Source: Dehalococcoidia bacterium UBA1141 (lineage in GTDB: Bacteria; Chloroflexota; Dehalococcoidia; Lucifugimonadales; UBA3495). Taken from it: a stretch of 24,236 nucleotides of DNA. Shown piece by piece: positions 1 to 8,977 of the stretch. The notes beneath the pieces were generated by a model. That model ran no database searches and was not told the origin of the DNA. It worked only from the letters and a program-made list of their open reading frames with translations. Position 1 is the stretch's first letter; the number at the start of each line of letters is the position of its first letter. Both the position numbers and the translations under genes were made by a program. The stretch lies in contig DCAE01000120.1 of assembly GCA_002311385.1 (NCBI GenBank), positions 16,629-40,864 of the forward strand, in the 5' to 3' direction.

Positions 1-197
1 CGAAGAAAATTCGTAGGGTCTTTGGGCAGGTCTAATTATCCAGAATTAAGCCCAGGCGTCAACCATCTTAGTGCCAACGGTTAGCGGGGCGCTGATGAAA
101 GCCTGATTGTCATTTTCAAGGGCACTTGAGGCCGTTTCGCCCAATGCTGTTGCCAAAACTGTTAATCGAAAATCGATCAAGGAAGGTAGTTTGAGAT

Positions 198-1439
198 TTA
201 CCGTGTGAAAAGTGTTCCGGCTATGGAAACCAGTGAGCCGAAGTCATCGTCGGCGGCGCATTGGTCATAATCCAGCGTCCGTCCAGTGGAGCCATCCAGC
301 AAGGTGACCATGTGGTGAATCGGAGCGAGGCCGCAGATGCGGGTGGGATCACCGTTTTGCAGAATGTACTTAGCCATCAGGTCGCTATTCCCGGAGCAAG
401 CGGCCTCCAGCCATTTCAGGTCCGTGGTCTGCACGCCTGACTTGCCAGTGTCGTCGATGGGATCGCTGTCGCCGAAGGCAGGGCCTATATGGCTAATGTC
501 GGCGGCCGCAACGACCAGCACGTTAGGTTCATAGGCTAGCTCGGCCAGCAGGGCTAGGGCATCCCATAGTGGGCGAAAGTCCTGGTCAACGTCTTCGCCA
601 ACGGTGGAGGCTATGGCCGCTTCATGGTGACCGCACAGGATGGGCAGCACGTTCTTGGGTTTTCCACCAGCCATGTAGTGCAGCCAGACCGAAGCCAATT
701 CTATAGAATGCTCCCCGATGTGGTTCACCTCTTCAGTGAACGCTCGTTCCTCCCCAAGGATTTCAATCAACCTATCAACCAAATCAATGTCGGTGGGCAG
801 CACCCCCCACGGGGTGGCGTAGCTTTGCTTGGTCAGAGTCAAAGACCCGGAAGCGCCGTTATGGTCAGTACCCAGCAATATCACCAAGTCTGCATCCTCC
901 ACTGCTTTCCGGGCGGGTTGCCAAACTTTGGCGTAGGTTTTCCAGCCTCTGGTGTAGTCGATGTGGGGACTGATTAGGCCCACCACACCATCGACGGCTT
1001 GGGAATCATATTCGCCATCACCATCCTGGACTTCCTGGCAATACTTGTCGAAGACCCGCCTCAGTTCCGCCGGGTCATCGGTATAGCCGCCGGGAGCTAA
1101 TGCGGGCGTTCGAGATGCGGCGGAGCGGTATTTTTCCAGGGCTTCTTGCTGCGTGGAGAAAAAACGCTGGTTTTCCAACAGTAATGCGTCGTCCAGAGTT
1201 TTTATGAATAGGTCGACTTGAGTCAGCGGGATTGGCACCCCTGTGCGTAATAGGAACCCGGCGGCTATCTCCTCAGTGTCCCTAAGTCCGTCAAGGAGGC
1301 TCAAGAAAGGTGTCAGCGGCTGAGGCACCACCAATGAGTTTTCGGTCATTCGGAGAGGATCTTGAAGCACCAAGACTTCCTTTCCTTCCCATTGGGTCCA
1401 CCTTAGATTGAGGCGGCGCAGTTTGGGATATGCGGTCAT
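198..1439 (-). CDS. MEMO family / AmmeMemoRadiSam system protein B, with N-terminal PqqD-like extension
   Basis: 413 residues, ATG start. The C-terminal two thirds (from about residue 150) carries the MEMO-family signatures: SPHIDY at 157-162, GTDHNG at 190-195, EHSIEL at 243-248 and a late ADISHIG segment. In this family the conserved histidines line a cleft related to extradiol dioxygenases, and bacterial members are often found with an AMMECR1 protein and a radical SAM enzyme. Neither partner is in this window and the biochemical role is not settled. Residues 1-110 precede the MEMO domain; the segment LLDGLRDTEEIA through LDDALLLEN looks like a PqqD-type winged helix, which is my inference from pattern only. 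The gene is divergent from the SDR gene across about 300 bases. Family call is firm; function is open. Confidence 0.88.
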   Translation of the reverse strand: MTAYPKLRRLNLRWTQWEGKEVLVLQDPLRMTENSLVVPQPLTPFLSLLDGLRDTEEIAAGFLLRTGVPIPLTQVDLFIKTLDDALLLENQRFFSTQQEALEKYRSAASRTPALAPGGYTDDPAELRRVFDKYCQEVQDGDGEYDSQAVDGVVGLISPHIDYTRGWKTYAKVWQPARKAVEDADLVILLGTDHNGASGSLTLTKQSYATPWGVLPTDIDLVDRLIEILGEERAFTEEVNHIGEHSIELASVWLHYMAGGKPKNVLPILCGHHEAAIASTVGEDVDQDFRPLWDALALLAELAYEPNVLVVAAADISHIGPAFGDSDPIDDTGKSGVQTTDLKWLEAACSGNSDLMAKYILQNGDPTRICGLAPIHHMVTLLDGSTGRTLDYDQCAADDDFGSLVSIAGTLFTR

Positions 1440-1745
1440 AAATTATCCGTATCTCGCATCAATGTTTGTTGAGCACTCAACTAAATTTGGGCCGGGAATT
1501 CGTGTCGCAAATTTCGACGCCAAAATTACGGGTTGTGAGGTTTGTTTTCCGTGGGTAGAATTGCTGTGGCAGGGTGGCCATGAACCCATTTCAATTCCAT
1601 ATTCTATTAGAGACGGCTGCCAAACGCCAAGTGGAAGCTGACGCCATCCAGACATTTTCTTGCGTTGAACCAATTTGCAGGCACAACCGACCTCCAGGAC
1701 TGGAAGAGTTAACCGCAGCAATCTTATTTACGGGGGAACATGATT
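1440..1745. promoter_or_regulatory. Divergent intergenic region between MEMO and SDR genes
   Basis: About 300 bases with no convincing gene, lying between the start codons of two outward-facing genes, so it must hold both promoters. The one structured element is an inverted repeat, GTTGAG-CA-CTCAAC at 1468-1481, close to the MEMO start; this could be a small operator but 6-bp arms can occur by chance. I could not pick out convincing -35/-10 pairs. The short open frames here look like chance frames. Confidence 0.35.
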
Positions 1746-2588
1746 ATGCAAAATAAGCCATTAGAAGGAAAAGTCGCCCTGGTGACCGGGGCGGGAAGCC
1801 CCATCGGATTGGGCCGCCACATGACTCTGGCTCTGGTCCGGGCCGGTGCCAGAGTGGCCATGCTGGACGTGAACGCCGAATGGCTAGAGCAAACCTCCAG
1901 TGACATGCGTGAGGTTGGGGGAGACGACAGCGTCTTCACCATGGTGTCGGACGTGTCGAAGCCCGAATCGGCGGAAGACGCCGTGAGTCGCACCATCGCA
2001 GAATTGGGCGGTCTACATATTCTGATCAACAACGCTGGCATCAGCGCTGGTAATTTGGGTCCCAACCGGATGAATTTTTGGGACATCAGCCCGGAGTCTT
2101 GGAACAAGGTGTTGTCGGTAAATCTCAACGGACCTTTTTACATGGCCAGAGCGGCGGTGGGCCACATGATAGAGCAGAAATGGGGGCGGATAATCGGCGT
2201 GACCACTAGTATGGACACCATGTACCGGGAAGGCATGAGCCCCTACGGGCCGTCAAAGGCCGGGCACGAGGCATTGATAGCTCTGATGAGCAGGGAGTTG
2301 GAAGGCACAGGGGTGACCGCCAACGTCTTGGTACCCGGAGGCGCCGCCGACACCAACATCCTGCCACCGGAAACTCCCTATGACCGGGCGGCCCTCATAC
2401 GGCCTGATGTGATGCAAGACCCGGTAGTTTGGCTGGCTTCCGATGCCTCTCAAGAGATTAACGGCCGCCGGTTCATCGCCCGTAATTGGGACGAATCATT
2501 GCCCATAGAAGAACGTTTGGAGAAAGCCGGAGCGCCAGCAGCTTGGCCTCAGCTTGGTCAGCAATCCGTGGCTCCGGGCCGGGAATAA
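1746..2588 (+). CDS. SDR family NAD(P)-dependent oxidoreductase
   Basis: A classical short-chain dehydrogenase/reductase of 280 residues. It has the Rossmann motif TGAGSPIGLG near residue 14, the NNAG motif near 95, a serine in the VTTSMD strand near 155, and the catalytic pair YGPSK (Tyr167, Lys171). It should interconvert an alcohol and a carbonyl using NAD(P)H; the substrate cannot be told from sequence. Two ATG codons are possible, at 1740 and 1746. GGGGGAA at 1732-1738 sits too close to the first and about 8 bases from the second, so 1746 is preferred. The C-terminal tail after NGRRFIAR is longer than in minimal SDRs. The gene converges on the deacylase with only four bases between the stops. 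Confidence 0.92.
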   Translation: MQNKPLEGKVALVTGAGSPIGLGRHMTLALVRAGARVAMLDVNAEWLEQTSSDMREVGGDDSVFTMVSDVSKPESAEDAVSRTIAELGGLHILINNAGISAGNLGPNRMNFWDISPESWNKVLSVNLNGPFYMARAAVGHMIEQKWGRIIGVTTSMDTMYREGMSPYGPSKAGHEALIALMSRELEGTGVTANVLVPGGAADTNILPPETPYDRAALIRPDVMQDPVVWLASDASQEINGRRFIARNWDESLPIEERLEKAGAPAAWPQLGQQSVAPGRE

Positions 2589-2592
2589 GCCT

Positions 2593-4197
2593 TTAATCTT
2601 CGAACTTTCGCAGCAACCTGCCCGGTGTCGCCCCACTGAACTCGCCGTCTTTTATCACCGGCATCCCGTTGACCACCACGTGACGGATGCCCGTGGCGTA
2701 GCTGTGAGGCGATTCAAAGGTCGCAGTATCTGCTACCGTTTCCGGGTCGAATATTGCCAGGTCGGCCCACATGCCCGGGGCTATTCGTCCTCGGTGGGTA
2801 AGACCCAAACGAGAGGCGGGAAGCTCGGTCATCTTGCGTATCGCCTCGGCTAGAGAGACGACTTTGTGTTCTCTAACGTAACGGGCCAGGAAACGAGGGA
2901 AAGTCCCGTAACTTCTCGGATGGGGCTTACCCGCGGATAACACGCCTTCGGTGCTGACAGAGTTGCCGTCGCTGCCCACCGCCACCCAACGGCCTGCGGC
3001 GATTTCCTGCACGTCTGTCTCTTTTAGCGAGTGCATGATTACCATGGCTTCGGTCTCTTGGTACAGGTAGATGGCAGTGCTCATGGGGTCGCTACCACGA
3101 ATCTTGGCTACCTCCGCCAGGCTCTTGCCTTCCAAGGAGCGATCGGGAGCGAAATTAGCCAGCACAATCATGTCCGGGCCACCCCGTCGCCGGAAATTAA
3201 CTTCGATTTCCGCATGTACCTTATCCCAGAAGTCCGCAGCTTCCAGGCCCGCCAAGAAACCTTCCCTGCCACCGGTGAGCGCCCAGTTGGGGAACACACC
3301 TCCCGATAGGCTGGTGCTGCTGGCAGTATAGGGGTATTGATCTGCGGCAACATCCAGACCCTCGGCCCTGGCTCGATCGATTCGGTCCAGCAGTTCCTGA
3401 CCCTTTCCCCAAGAGGCGGGACCAACACACTTGAGGTGGGAAATTTGCACCCGTACACCGGACAATCTCCCCACCGCTATCGACTCCTCGACCGAACCGA
3501 ACAAGCTGATGCTGTAGTCGCTCTCGTCACGCATGTGGGTTGAATAGAGCTTGCCCCGCTTGGCGGCCTCGGTGGCCAACGCCACCACTTCTTCCGTTCT
3601 GGCATAGCTTCCTGGCGCATAAAAAAGGCCGGTCGAAAAACCCATTGCGCCGTCGTCCAGTCCGTCGGCAACCAGGCCTTTCATCCGGTCGAGTTCCCAG
3701 GGCGTCGGCCCCCGGTCATCAAAACCCATGACAGCCGCTCTAACCGTGCCGTGGCCCACTTGGGTGGCCAGATTGACGGTGGAACCCGCCTTTTCCAGGC
3801 TATCGTGGTATTGCCAGAAGTATTCCCAACCCAATTCAGTGTCCGTGCCGTAGAGGCCCAAACGGTCATTGGCGAAGCGGCGGGCCTCGTCAATCAACGG
3901 GGCACAATAACTAAACCCGCAGTTGCCGGTAAACTCCAAAGTGCAACCTTGAGTCACCTTGCTCAGGGCCGTGGCGTCCAACAGAAAGGAGAAATCGCTG
4001 TGGGTGTGGAGATCAATGAAGCCCGGCGCAACCGCCAGTCCCGCTGCGTCTATCGTTTCTGCGGCGGCCTCGACTCCGGGCTCTTGAAGCTTGCCTATAG
4101 CAACGATTCGGCCACCTAATATGCCAATGTCGGCCGCATAGGGATCGGCACCGGTGCCGTCGTAGATACTGCCATTTTTAACCAATAAGTCGAACAT
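2593..4197 (-). CDS. N-acyl-D-amino-acid deacylase family amidohydrolase
   Basis: 534 residues from the ATG at 4197. An in-frame start 24 bases upstream exists, but GAGG lies about 10 bases before 4197 and the protein then begins MFDLLVKNG, the normal family start. It is a metal-dependent amidohydrolase: APGFIDLHTHSDF supplies His64 and His66, GNCGFS supplies Cys93 (the D-aminoacylase metal cysteine), THMRDES and ISHLKC supply later histidines, and VGSDGNS near the C-terminus supplies the catalytic aspartate. The family hydrolyses N-acyl-D-amino acids to D-amino acid plus carboxylate; relatives act on dihydropyrimidine-like or other cyclic amides, so the exact substrate is open. All expected metal ligands are visible and the length is normal. 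No signal peptide is seen, so it is probably cytoplasmic. Confidence 0.93.
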   Translation of the reverse strand: MFDLLVKNGSIYDGTGADPYAADIGILGGRIVAIGKLQEPGVEAAAETIDAAGLAVAPGFIDLHTHSDFSFLLDATALSKVTQGCTLEFTGNCGFSYCAPLIDEARRFANDRLGLYGTDTELGWEYFWQYHDSLEKAGSTVNLATQVGHGTVRAAVMGFDDRGPTPWELDRMKGLVADGLDDGAMGFSTGLFYAPGSYARTEEVVALATEAAKRGKLYSTHMRDESDYSISLFGSVEESIAVGRLSGVRVQISHLKCVGPASWGKGQELLDRIDRARAEGLDVAADQYPYTASSTSLSGGVFPNWALTGGREGFLAGLEAADFWDKVHAEIEVNFRRRGGPDMIVLANFAPDRSLEGKSLAEVAKIRGSDPMSTAIYLYQETEAMVIMHSLKETDVQEIAAGRWVAVGSDGNSVSTEGVLSAGKPHPRSYGTFPRFLARYVREHKVVSLAEAIRKMTELPASRLGLTHRGRIAPGMWADLAIFDPETVADTATFESPHSYATGIRHVVVNGMPVIKDGEFSGATPGRLLRKFED

Positions 4198-4821
4198 ATT
4201 CAGCAAACCTCGAAAACGCAACGGTTTCGGCTATTTTAACCGGCATTTTAACTCGCGCAATCCCCGCACATTCATGCCTACACGACTGGTCTTTATATTC
4301 GCGCAAAAGCGTGAAGTCATCAGATTCTGTATTATTTAAGAAGGTTCCACTATTATTCACCGGGCCACGCTTGAATTAGGCTGCTGGCAGGGCCAATTCT
4401 TTCGTAGATGGTTAGTGCGCCGTTTGGAGGAAGCAGACCGAATCGCGTCGGAGGAGACGCCTTACAAGGCATCCCTGAAATTGGAATTACCTCCCTTGGA
4501 TGAGACGGGGGAGAAGCCTCGATACGGGTTCTGGTCTGTAAATTCATTCCGGCGGCGACGCCCAAGGCTTTTGCGCGGCGCTTATGTTTGCCGCAATCAT
4601 CCTCTTCAGGTTGTACATAATTTAGTCTCACGAAGAGTAAGCGGTTTCGTATGTACCACCCGTTGAACTCCTCCAAGCCAAAGGTCTTCGACGGACTAAT
4701 CTCCAAACCCAGGTCACCAATTTCTATTGACTAACTATGTTCCAAATTAGGACAATTAGCATAGGAGTTTCCATTCTGGTTGACTCCATCGGGTAATTGG
4801 ACGGGAAATCGGACGGGGTAA
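4198..4821. other. Gene-poor region of about 620 bases
   Basis: No gene that I can support. It must contain the promoter of the minus-strand deacylase at its left end and that of the interrupted TPR gene at its right end. Open frames of 60-117 codons run through it on both strands, but none has a plausible ribosome site or a recognisable motif. A 10-bp direct repeat, GGGTAATTGG, occurs at 4791-4800 and 4816-4825 immediately before the TPR gene; its role is unknown. No tRNA, riboswitch or strong terminator hairpin was recognised. Confidence 0.4.
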
Positions 4822-5490
4822 TTGGCTCTTCTCAGAATAGGCGGTTGGTCACCGGCCGGAACGCCCGGCGTTTGCGCCTTAATTGGTGCGATGCTGTTGC
4901 TCGTCCTGGCTGCGTTCGGCTGCTCTGGAACCTCGGCGGAACAGCACACCTCGGATGCCGAAAATCTGGTTGGAACGGGCCGATTTGAGGAGGCGATAGA
5001 CCGGTACGGTGACGCCATCAGCCTGAACCCTCAACTCGCAGCTGCTTAAGGGGGCCGCGCCTCCGTTTACAATGCGCTGGGGCAATATGATTTGGCGATA
5101 AAAGACGCTGATCAAACAATCACTCTTGAGCCCTGGGCTGGCATAGGGTATAACCACAAGGGATTAGCGCTCCTGTACCTGGGCCGCTTCCGTCAATCAA
5201 GGGCGTTGCTCGACCAAGCGATTGAGTTGAACCCTAATCTAGCCGACGCATTCAATAACCGGGGTCTTCTGTCGTTCAAAACGAACTCGTTTGACAGAGC
5301 CATCGTCGACCTGGATGAAGCCATTCGCCTGGACCCCAGATTTGCACTTGCCTACGCCAATCGGGCCAAGACTTACACTTTGGTGGACCAAGACGAATTA
5401 GCTCAGTGGGATTTTGACCGGGCGGTGGAGTTCGGGCTGGACCCTGGGCCGTTGGAATTAGAAATCCAAATCCTGAAGCAGAACCGCTAG
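4822..5490 (+). pseudogene. TPR-repeat lipoprotein-like gene interrupted by in-frame TAA
   Basis: Two pieces lie in the same frame, separated only by a TAA at 5047-5049. The first starts at TTG 4822 (or ATG 4891) and carries a hydrophobic segment ending LAAFGC, an approximate lipobox, then one TPR helix pair (TGRFEEAIDRYGDAISLNP). After the TAA the frame continues without a break as GRASVYNALGQYDLAIKDA, the next TPR unit, followed by at least two more (GLALLYLGRF...AIELNPN; GLLSFKTNSF...AIRLDPR). TPR units usually have an aromatic where the TAA falls, so a Tyr codon (TAC/TAT) changed to TAA by one base explains it. TPR proteins are protein-binding scaffolds; the partner is unknown. It is either a recent pseudogene or carries a single sequencing error. 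A restart at ATA 5098 or later would give a leaderless fragment. Confidence 0.72.
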
Positions 5491-5546
5491 AACCACCTAA
5501 CAAAGGCCCGTAAATCTTCACACTAAGACAGTCTGCGGGGACGCCC

Positions 5547-5813
5547 ATGCCCGAACCACATGACACACATGACCCGGTGGACCCGGAGAACCTTGGCCAA
5601 TCCTTGGATAACGTTGTCCGGGAGAATTGGGACAAGGTGGTTGGCTGGATAAAAGGAGAGCCCGGTTGTTGGGGTTTCTTGGCGGGGAAAGCGGTCAACC
5701 ATTGCCGGGCCAAGGCCGGTCGCAGCCTATCCGACGGTGAACGGAGGATAGTATGGAACCGGTTGTGGGCATTCTTGGAGCAAATCAAAGCCCAAGTTGG
5801 CCAAAAATTATAA
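5547..5813 (+). CDS. Small hypothetical protein, 88 residues
   Basis: I do not recognise this family. The ATG is preceded by GGGGA about 6 bases upstream, a good ribosome site, and the composition is protein-like. The protein is soluble and rich in Trp (NWDKVVGWIKGEPGCWGFL, NRLWAFLEQ), with an acidic, proline-containing N-terminus and two probable helices (residues 15-35 and 55-85). No signal peptide, membrane segment or metal-binding motif is seen. It follows the interrupted TPR gene by 56 bases on the same strand and could share its transcript. It converges on the next unknown gene. Confidence 0.6.
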   Translation: MPEPHDTHDPVDPENLGQSLDNVVRENWDKVVGWIKGEPGCWGFLAGKAVNHCRAKAGRSLSDGERRIVWNRLWAFLEQIKAQVGQKL

Positions 5814-5840
5814 GCCATTGGAGTTGCCGGTAGACCGCCG

Positions 5841-6200
5841 TTAACCCTCTTCTCTCTTCTCGTAGGGAGCATCCTTGTCCAAGAGCAAACAAGCCTCCCC
5901 CCATTGGTTGGAGCTGGCCAAATCCCACTCCTCCAGACATTCATGTGTCTTCAACCGAATACCGTGATTACTACCGTAGATTAGCAGAACCACCCCTTCT
6001 CCCGAGTCCTCGGACAGTGCCGCATAAGCCTGGCATGGCCCCGACTCATCCCACCCTGTCACGTCGCACCACCGGTCTTGACCCTGGAAATCAGCCGTGA
6101 ATACTCGCGTAATGGGCTGGGCGTCGTTTAGCAAGTCAAACACCCGGTGCAACTCCATGGGGCTGTTTCCGCCGTCTGTAACCTGTAGGTCGAAGAGCAT
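5841..6200 (-). CDS. Hypothetical protein, 119 residues
   Basis: I do not recognise this family. It is an acidic soluble protein with an alternating strand-like pattern (ITRVFTADFQGQDRWCDVT, GVVLLIYGSNHGIRLKTHECLEEWDLA) and three cysteines without a clear metal-site spacing. The ATG at 6200 has GGAG about 12 bases upstream, a rather long spacing. It is divergent from the epoxide hydrolase across 199 bases and convergent with the 88-residue gene. The uninterrupted frame and reasonable composition favour a real gene, but coding status rests on that alone. Confidence 0.5.
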   Translation of the reverse strand: MLFDLQVTDGGNSPMELHRVFDLLNDAQPITRVFTADFQGQDRWCDVTGWDESGPCQAYAALSEDSGEGVVLLIYGSNHGIRLKTHECLEEWDLASSNQWGEACLLLDKDAPYEKREEG

Positions 6201-6250
6201 GATTATCTGTCGCTCCGGATATTTAGCACCTATTCTGAACGGTGTTCAGC

Positions 6251-6279
6251 TGGTCTTCAAGTACTTGGTCTTCAAGTAT
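6251..6279. repeat. Tandem direct repeat upstream of epoxide hydrolase
   Basis: TGGTCTTCAAGTA occurs twice in tandem with a 15-base period (6251 and 6266). It lies in the 199-base divergent gap between the 119-residue gene and the epoxide hydrolase gene. The position fits a regulatory site, but a simple local duplication is equally possible. Confidence 0.5.
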
Positions 6280-6399
6280 ATGTCCATCCAGATAGGCCGA
6301 TGGATCGATTCCACCTCGTGTTGAGGCGTATGCGGCACGGCGCTTTTAAGTGTATTGTACTGGTGTAATTATGCTGATTTGCGTAGATAGGAGCGAACC

Positions 6400-7551
6400 A
6401 TGGCCGTTACGCCATTCAAAGTAGAAGTGACCGACGCTGTCCTTCAGGACCTGAAGGACAGGCTGGACAGCACCCGCTGGCCCGACGAAATCCCAGGCTC
6501 GGGTTGGGATTACGGTTCCAATTTGGATTACATCAAAGAGCTTGTGGATTACTGGCGCACCAAGTTTGACTGGCGAGCCCAGGAGAAATTGATTAACTCC
6601 TTCGCCCATTTCAAGGCCGACATCGACGGTCTGGGCGTCCACTTCATCCACGAGAAGGGCAAGGGCCCCAATCCCATGCCATTGGTAATAACGCACGGTT
6701 GGCCCGGTACATTCTTCGAAATGTACAAGGTCATACCCATGCTCAGCGACCCGGCCAATCATGGGGGAGACCCGGCCGACGCTTTCGATGTCGTGGCACC
6801 TTCCATGCCCGGATACGGTTTTTCCGATGCTTCGCAAGAACGAGGGTTGGACATTTTTGCCATAAGCGATATGTGGGCCAAGCTCATGTCCGCTAGCCTG
6901 GGCTACCAGCGTTTTGCCGTACAAGGTGGCGACTGGGGCGCCAGAGTAACCGCGAGACTGGGACAGGTCCACAGCGACAAAGTGGTGGGCATCCACACGA
7001 CATCCGTCACAGCTCCAACCCCGTTCATGGGGCCGGGGACCAAGGAACTTTCCGATGCCGAAAATGCCATGCTTAAGCAACGGGAACAGTGGCTGGCCGA
7101 CGAGGGCGGCTACTCCCACATACAGAGCACCAAACCCCAGACCCTGTCTTATGGATTGAACGACTCTCCCGCAGGACTGGCGGCTTGGATTGTGGAGAAA
7201 TACCGGCGCTGGAGCGACTGCGACGGCGACGTGGAAAAGCGGTTCACCAAGGACGAACTCCTCACCACGGTGACCATCTACTGGGTCACCCAGTCTATAA
7301 ACTCTTCAACCCGGCTCTACTACGAAGCGTTCAGCAAGCCTTGGAACCTGGAGAAAGACGAGAAGATTCAGGTGCCGGTAGGAATCGCGTCCTTCCCCAA
7401 AGAGAACACGGTGCCCCTACGAGAATGGGCCGAGCGCTCCTTCAACATTCAGCAATGGACGGACATGCCCGCTGGCGGTCACTTCGCCGCCTTGGAGGAG
7501 CCGGTCAGGCTGGTTGAGGATATCAGGAAGTTCTTCCGAGGGCTTCGTTAG
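6400..7551 (+). CDS. Epoxide hydrolase (alpha/beta hydrolase, EHN domain)
   Basis: 383 residues; GGAG at 6388-6391 lies 8 bases before the ATG. The N-terminal EHN lid domain (about 1-85, with FKVEVTDAVLQDLKDRL and the RWPDE segment) is followed by the alpha/beta-hydrolase core. HGWPG at 99-103 forms the oxyanion hole, Asp178 in GGDWG is the nucleophile, and His361 in GGHFAALEEP is the charge-relay base. The order and length match microsomal-type bacterial epoxide hydrolases, which open epoxides to diols through an Asp ester. The family usually has tyrosines in the cap domain to activate the epoxide; several Tyr residues occur there but I cannot assign them. No signal peptide is present, so it should be cytoplasmic. 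The lactonase gene follows on the same strand after 87 bases. Confidence 0.94.
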   Translation: MAVTPFKVEVTDAVLQDLKDRLDSTRWPDEIPGSGWDYGSNLDYIKELVDYWRTKFDWRAQEKLINSFAHFKADIDGLGVHFIHEKGKGPNPMPLVITHGWPGTFFEMYKVIPMLSDPANHGGDPADAFDVVAPSMPGYGFSDASQERGLDIFAISDMWAKLMSASLGYQRFAVQGGDWGARVTARLGQVHSDKVVGIHTTSVTAPTPFMGPGTKELSDAENAMLKQREQWLADEGGYSHIQSTKPQTLSYGLNDSPAGLAAWIVEKYRRWSDCDGDVEKRFTKDELLTTVTIYWVTQSINSSTRLYYEAFSKPWNLEKDEKIQVPVGIASFPKENTVPLREWAERSFNIQQWTDMPAGGHFAALEEPVRLVEDIRKFFRGLR

Positions 7552-7638
7552 ACGGTCTGCGCTAGACCGGAAGTGGCTAAAGGGACCGGATATTCCGTGG
7601 TCTGACAGAGTCAGGATGCTGAGAGCTGAGGTAACGTG

Positions 7639-8667
7639 ATGGCCTATTTCATGTACGTATCCATCCAAAACGATGACAAGATTGCCATCTTTGAGATGGA
7701 TCCTGCGTCGGGAAAACTGCAAGCCCAGGGCTCAATAGACTGCAACCGAGCAGCGCCCTTGGCCATGGACCCGGACAAGCGATTCTTATTCGCAGGACGG
7801 AGAAACCTTGACGCCTTGGGGCTGTCAAGTTTTAAGGTAGACCATGGGTCTGGTGGGTTATCGCCAATCGGATCGATTCCGGTGCAGGGTGACCCGGTTC
7901 ACATGGCCACCGACCGGAGTGGTAAATTCCTGCTGTCGGCCTATTACTATCAGCAGAAGGTGGCGGTCCACGCCATTGGCGATAGCGGCGAATTGGTTGA
8001 CCCGCCAGTGGAGTGGCTACAAACGGACATTGGCGCTCACTTTATTTCCACCGACTGGTCCAACAAATTCGCTCTAGTGCCTCATATCGCTGAGGGGGCA
8101 CATACTGGGCCCAACGCTATTTTCCAGTTCAAATTCGACGAGAATTCCGGCCGGCTCACCGCAAACACGCCAGACCGGGTGACCCCCGAGGCTGCGGACG
8201 GTCCCCGTCACCTATGTTTTCACCCGAATCTGGATGTAGTTTATTCTTCGAACGAACAGGGTTGCAGCGTGACCGCCTACAATTTCGACACCAACCAAGG
8301 GACAATAGCTCCCTTCCAGACAGTCCCAACGCTACCAGAGGATTACAACGGCCAGAACTCCTGCTCGCAGATTCAGATTACGCCGTCGGGGAAGTTCCTG
8401 TACGCGCCAAACCGGGGTCACAACAGCATCGCTGGTTACGTTGTTGACCCGTCCAACGGGCGGCTCACAACCTTGGGCCAGACGCCCACCGAGCCTGTGC
8501 CCCGGGCGTTTAGCTTGGACCCGCAAGGTAACTTCCTCTACGTGGCTGGCTTGGAGTCGGGCAAGCTTGCCTCCTATCGGGTGAACGCAACCACGGGAAA
8601 CTTGGACCCCTTGGAGGTTTACTCGTTGGGGAAGGCACCGATGTGGGTGTTGATTACCGAGTTATAA
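7639..8667 (+). CDS. Lactonase family protein (6-phosphogluconolactonase-like beta-propeller)
   Basis: 342 residues of the seven-bladed propeller lactonase family (YbhE/Pgl type). Blade-like units recur: MYVSIQNDDKIAIFEMD, RFLFAGRRNLDALGLSSFKVD, KFLLSAYYYQQKVAVHAIG, KFLYAPNRGHNSIAGYVVD and NFLYVAGLESGKLASYRVN. Members hydrolyse 6-phosphogluconolactone or other carboxylactones, and many are uncharacterised. The ATG at 7639 is chosen over the GTG at 7636 because GAGG at 7628-7631 is 7 bases from the ATG. It follows the epoxide hydrolase on the same strand and may be co-transcribed, which would make a small-molecule ring-opening pair; that pairing is inference. No signal peptide is visible. Confidence 0.88.
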   Translation: MAYFMYVSIQNDDKIAIFEMDPASGKLQAQGSIDCNRAAPLAMDPDKRFLFAGRRNLDALGLSSFKVDHGSGGLSPIGSIPVQGDPVHMATDRSGKFLLSAYYYQQKVAVHAIGDSGELVDPPVEWLQTDIGAHFISTDWSNKFALVPHIAEGAHTGPNAIFQFKFDENSGRLTANTPDRVTPEAADGPRHLCFHPNLDVVYSSNEQGCSVTAYNFDTNQGTIAPFQTVPTLPEDYNGQNSCSQIQITPSGKFLYAPNRGHNSIAGYVVDPSNGRLTTLGQTPTEPVPRAFSLDPQGNFLYVAGLESGKLASYRVNATTGNLDPLEVYSLGKAPMWVLITEL

Positions 8668-8692
8668 GCAGGAAGTTGGCTGGGGAGAATTA

Positions 8693-8911
8693 CTATCCAT
8701 ATTGCAGCCAGTCCTCCTCCTCAAGCATGGCATCATTTTCCCCTTCGAACAACACCATGTATGTGGGAACCCACGGGTCTCCAGGCAGGTTTTGGACCTG
8801 CATTTCAGAATATACCTCAGTTACCCTTCCTGACCTACCAGCAAATTCCGGAGCCAGAATGAGTTTGTCTTCGGCGAAGGCCACTTTGGCGCCAACACTG
8901 TACTTGGGCAT
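8693..8911 (-). CDS. Small hypothetical protein, 72 residues, SH3-like barrel pattern
   Basis: AGGA lies about 7 bases before the ATG. The sequence is beta-rich: GAKVAFAEDKLILAPEF, GRSGRVTEVYSE and TYMVLFEGE, ending with an acidic LEEEDWLQYG. Short strands with glycine turns are typical of a small SH3/KOW-like barrel. I cannot name a family or function. It is the last gene in the minus-strand run after the deazaflavin oxidoreductase (66-base gap) and converges with the lactonase gene. Confidence 0.6.
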   Translation of the reverse strand: MPKYSVGAKVAFAEDKLILAPEFAGRSGRVTEVYSEMQVQNLPGDPWVPTYMVLFEGENDAMLEEEDWLQYG

Positions 8912-8977
8912 AGCATCTTCCTGTAGGTCGAGATTTATGGTGTCGAGTCAGTAGGAAAACTGGCACAACAATGTCGC

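Noticed and set aside
4353..4706. A 117-codon minus-strand open frame and an overlapping 83-codon plus-strand one
   Set aside because: Neither has a ribosome site or recognisable pattern, and each is as likely to be the shadow of noncoding sequence.
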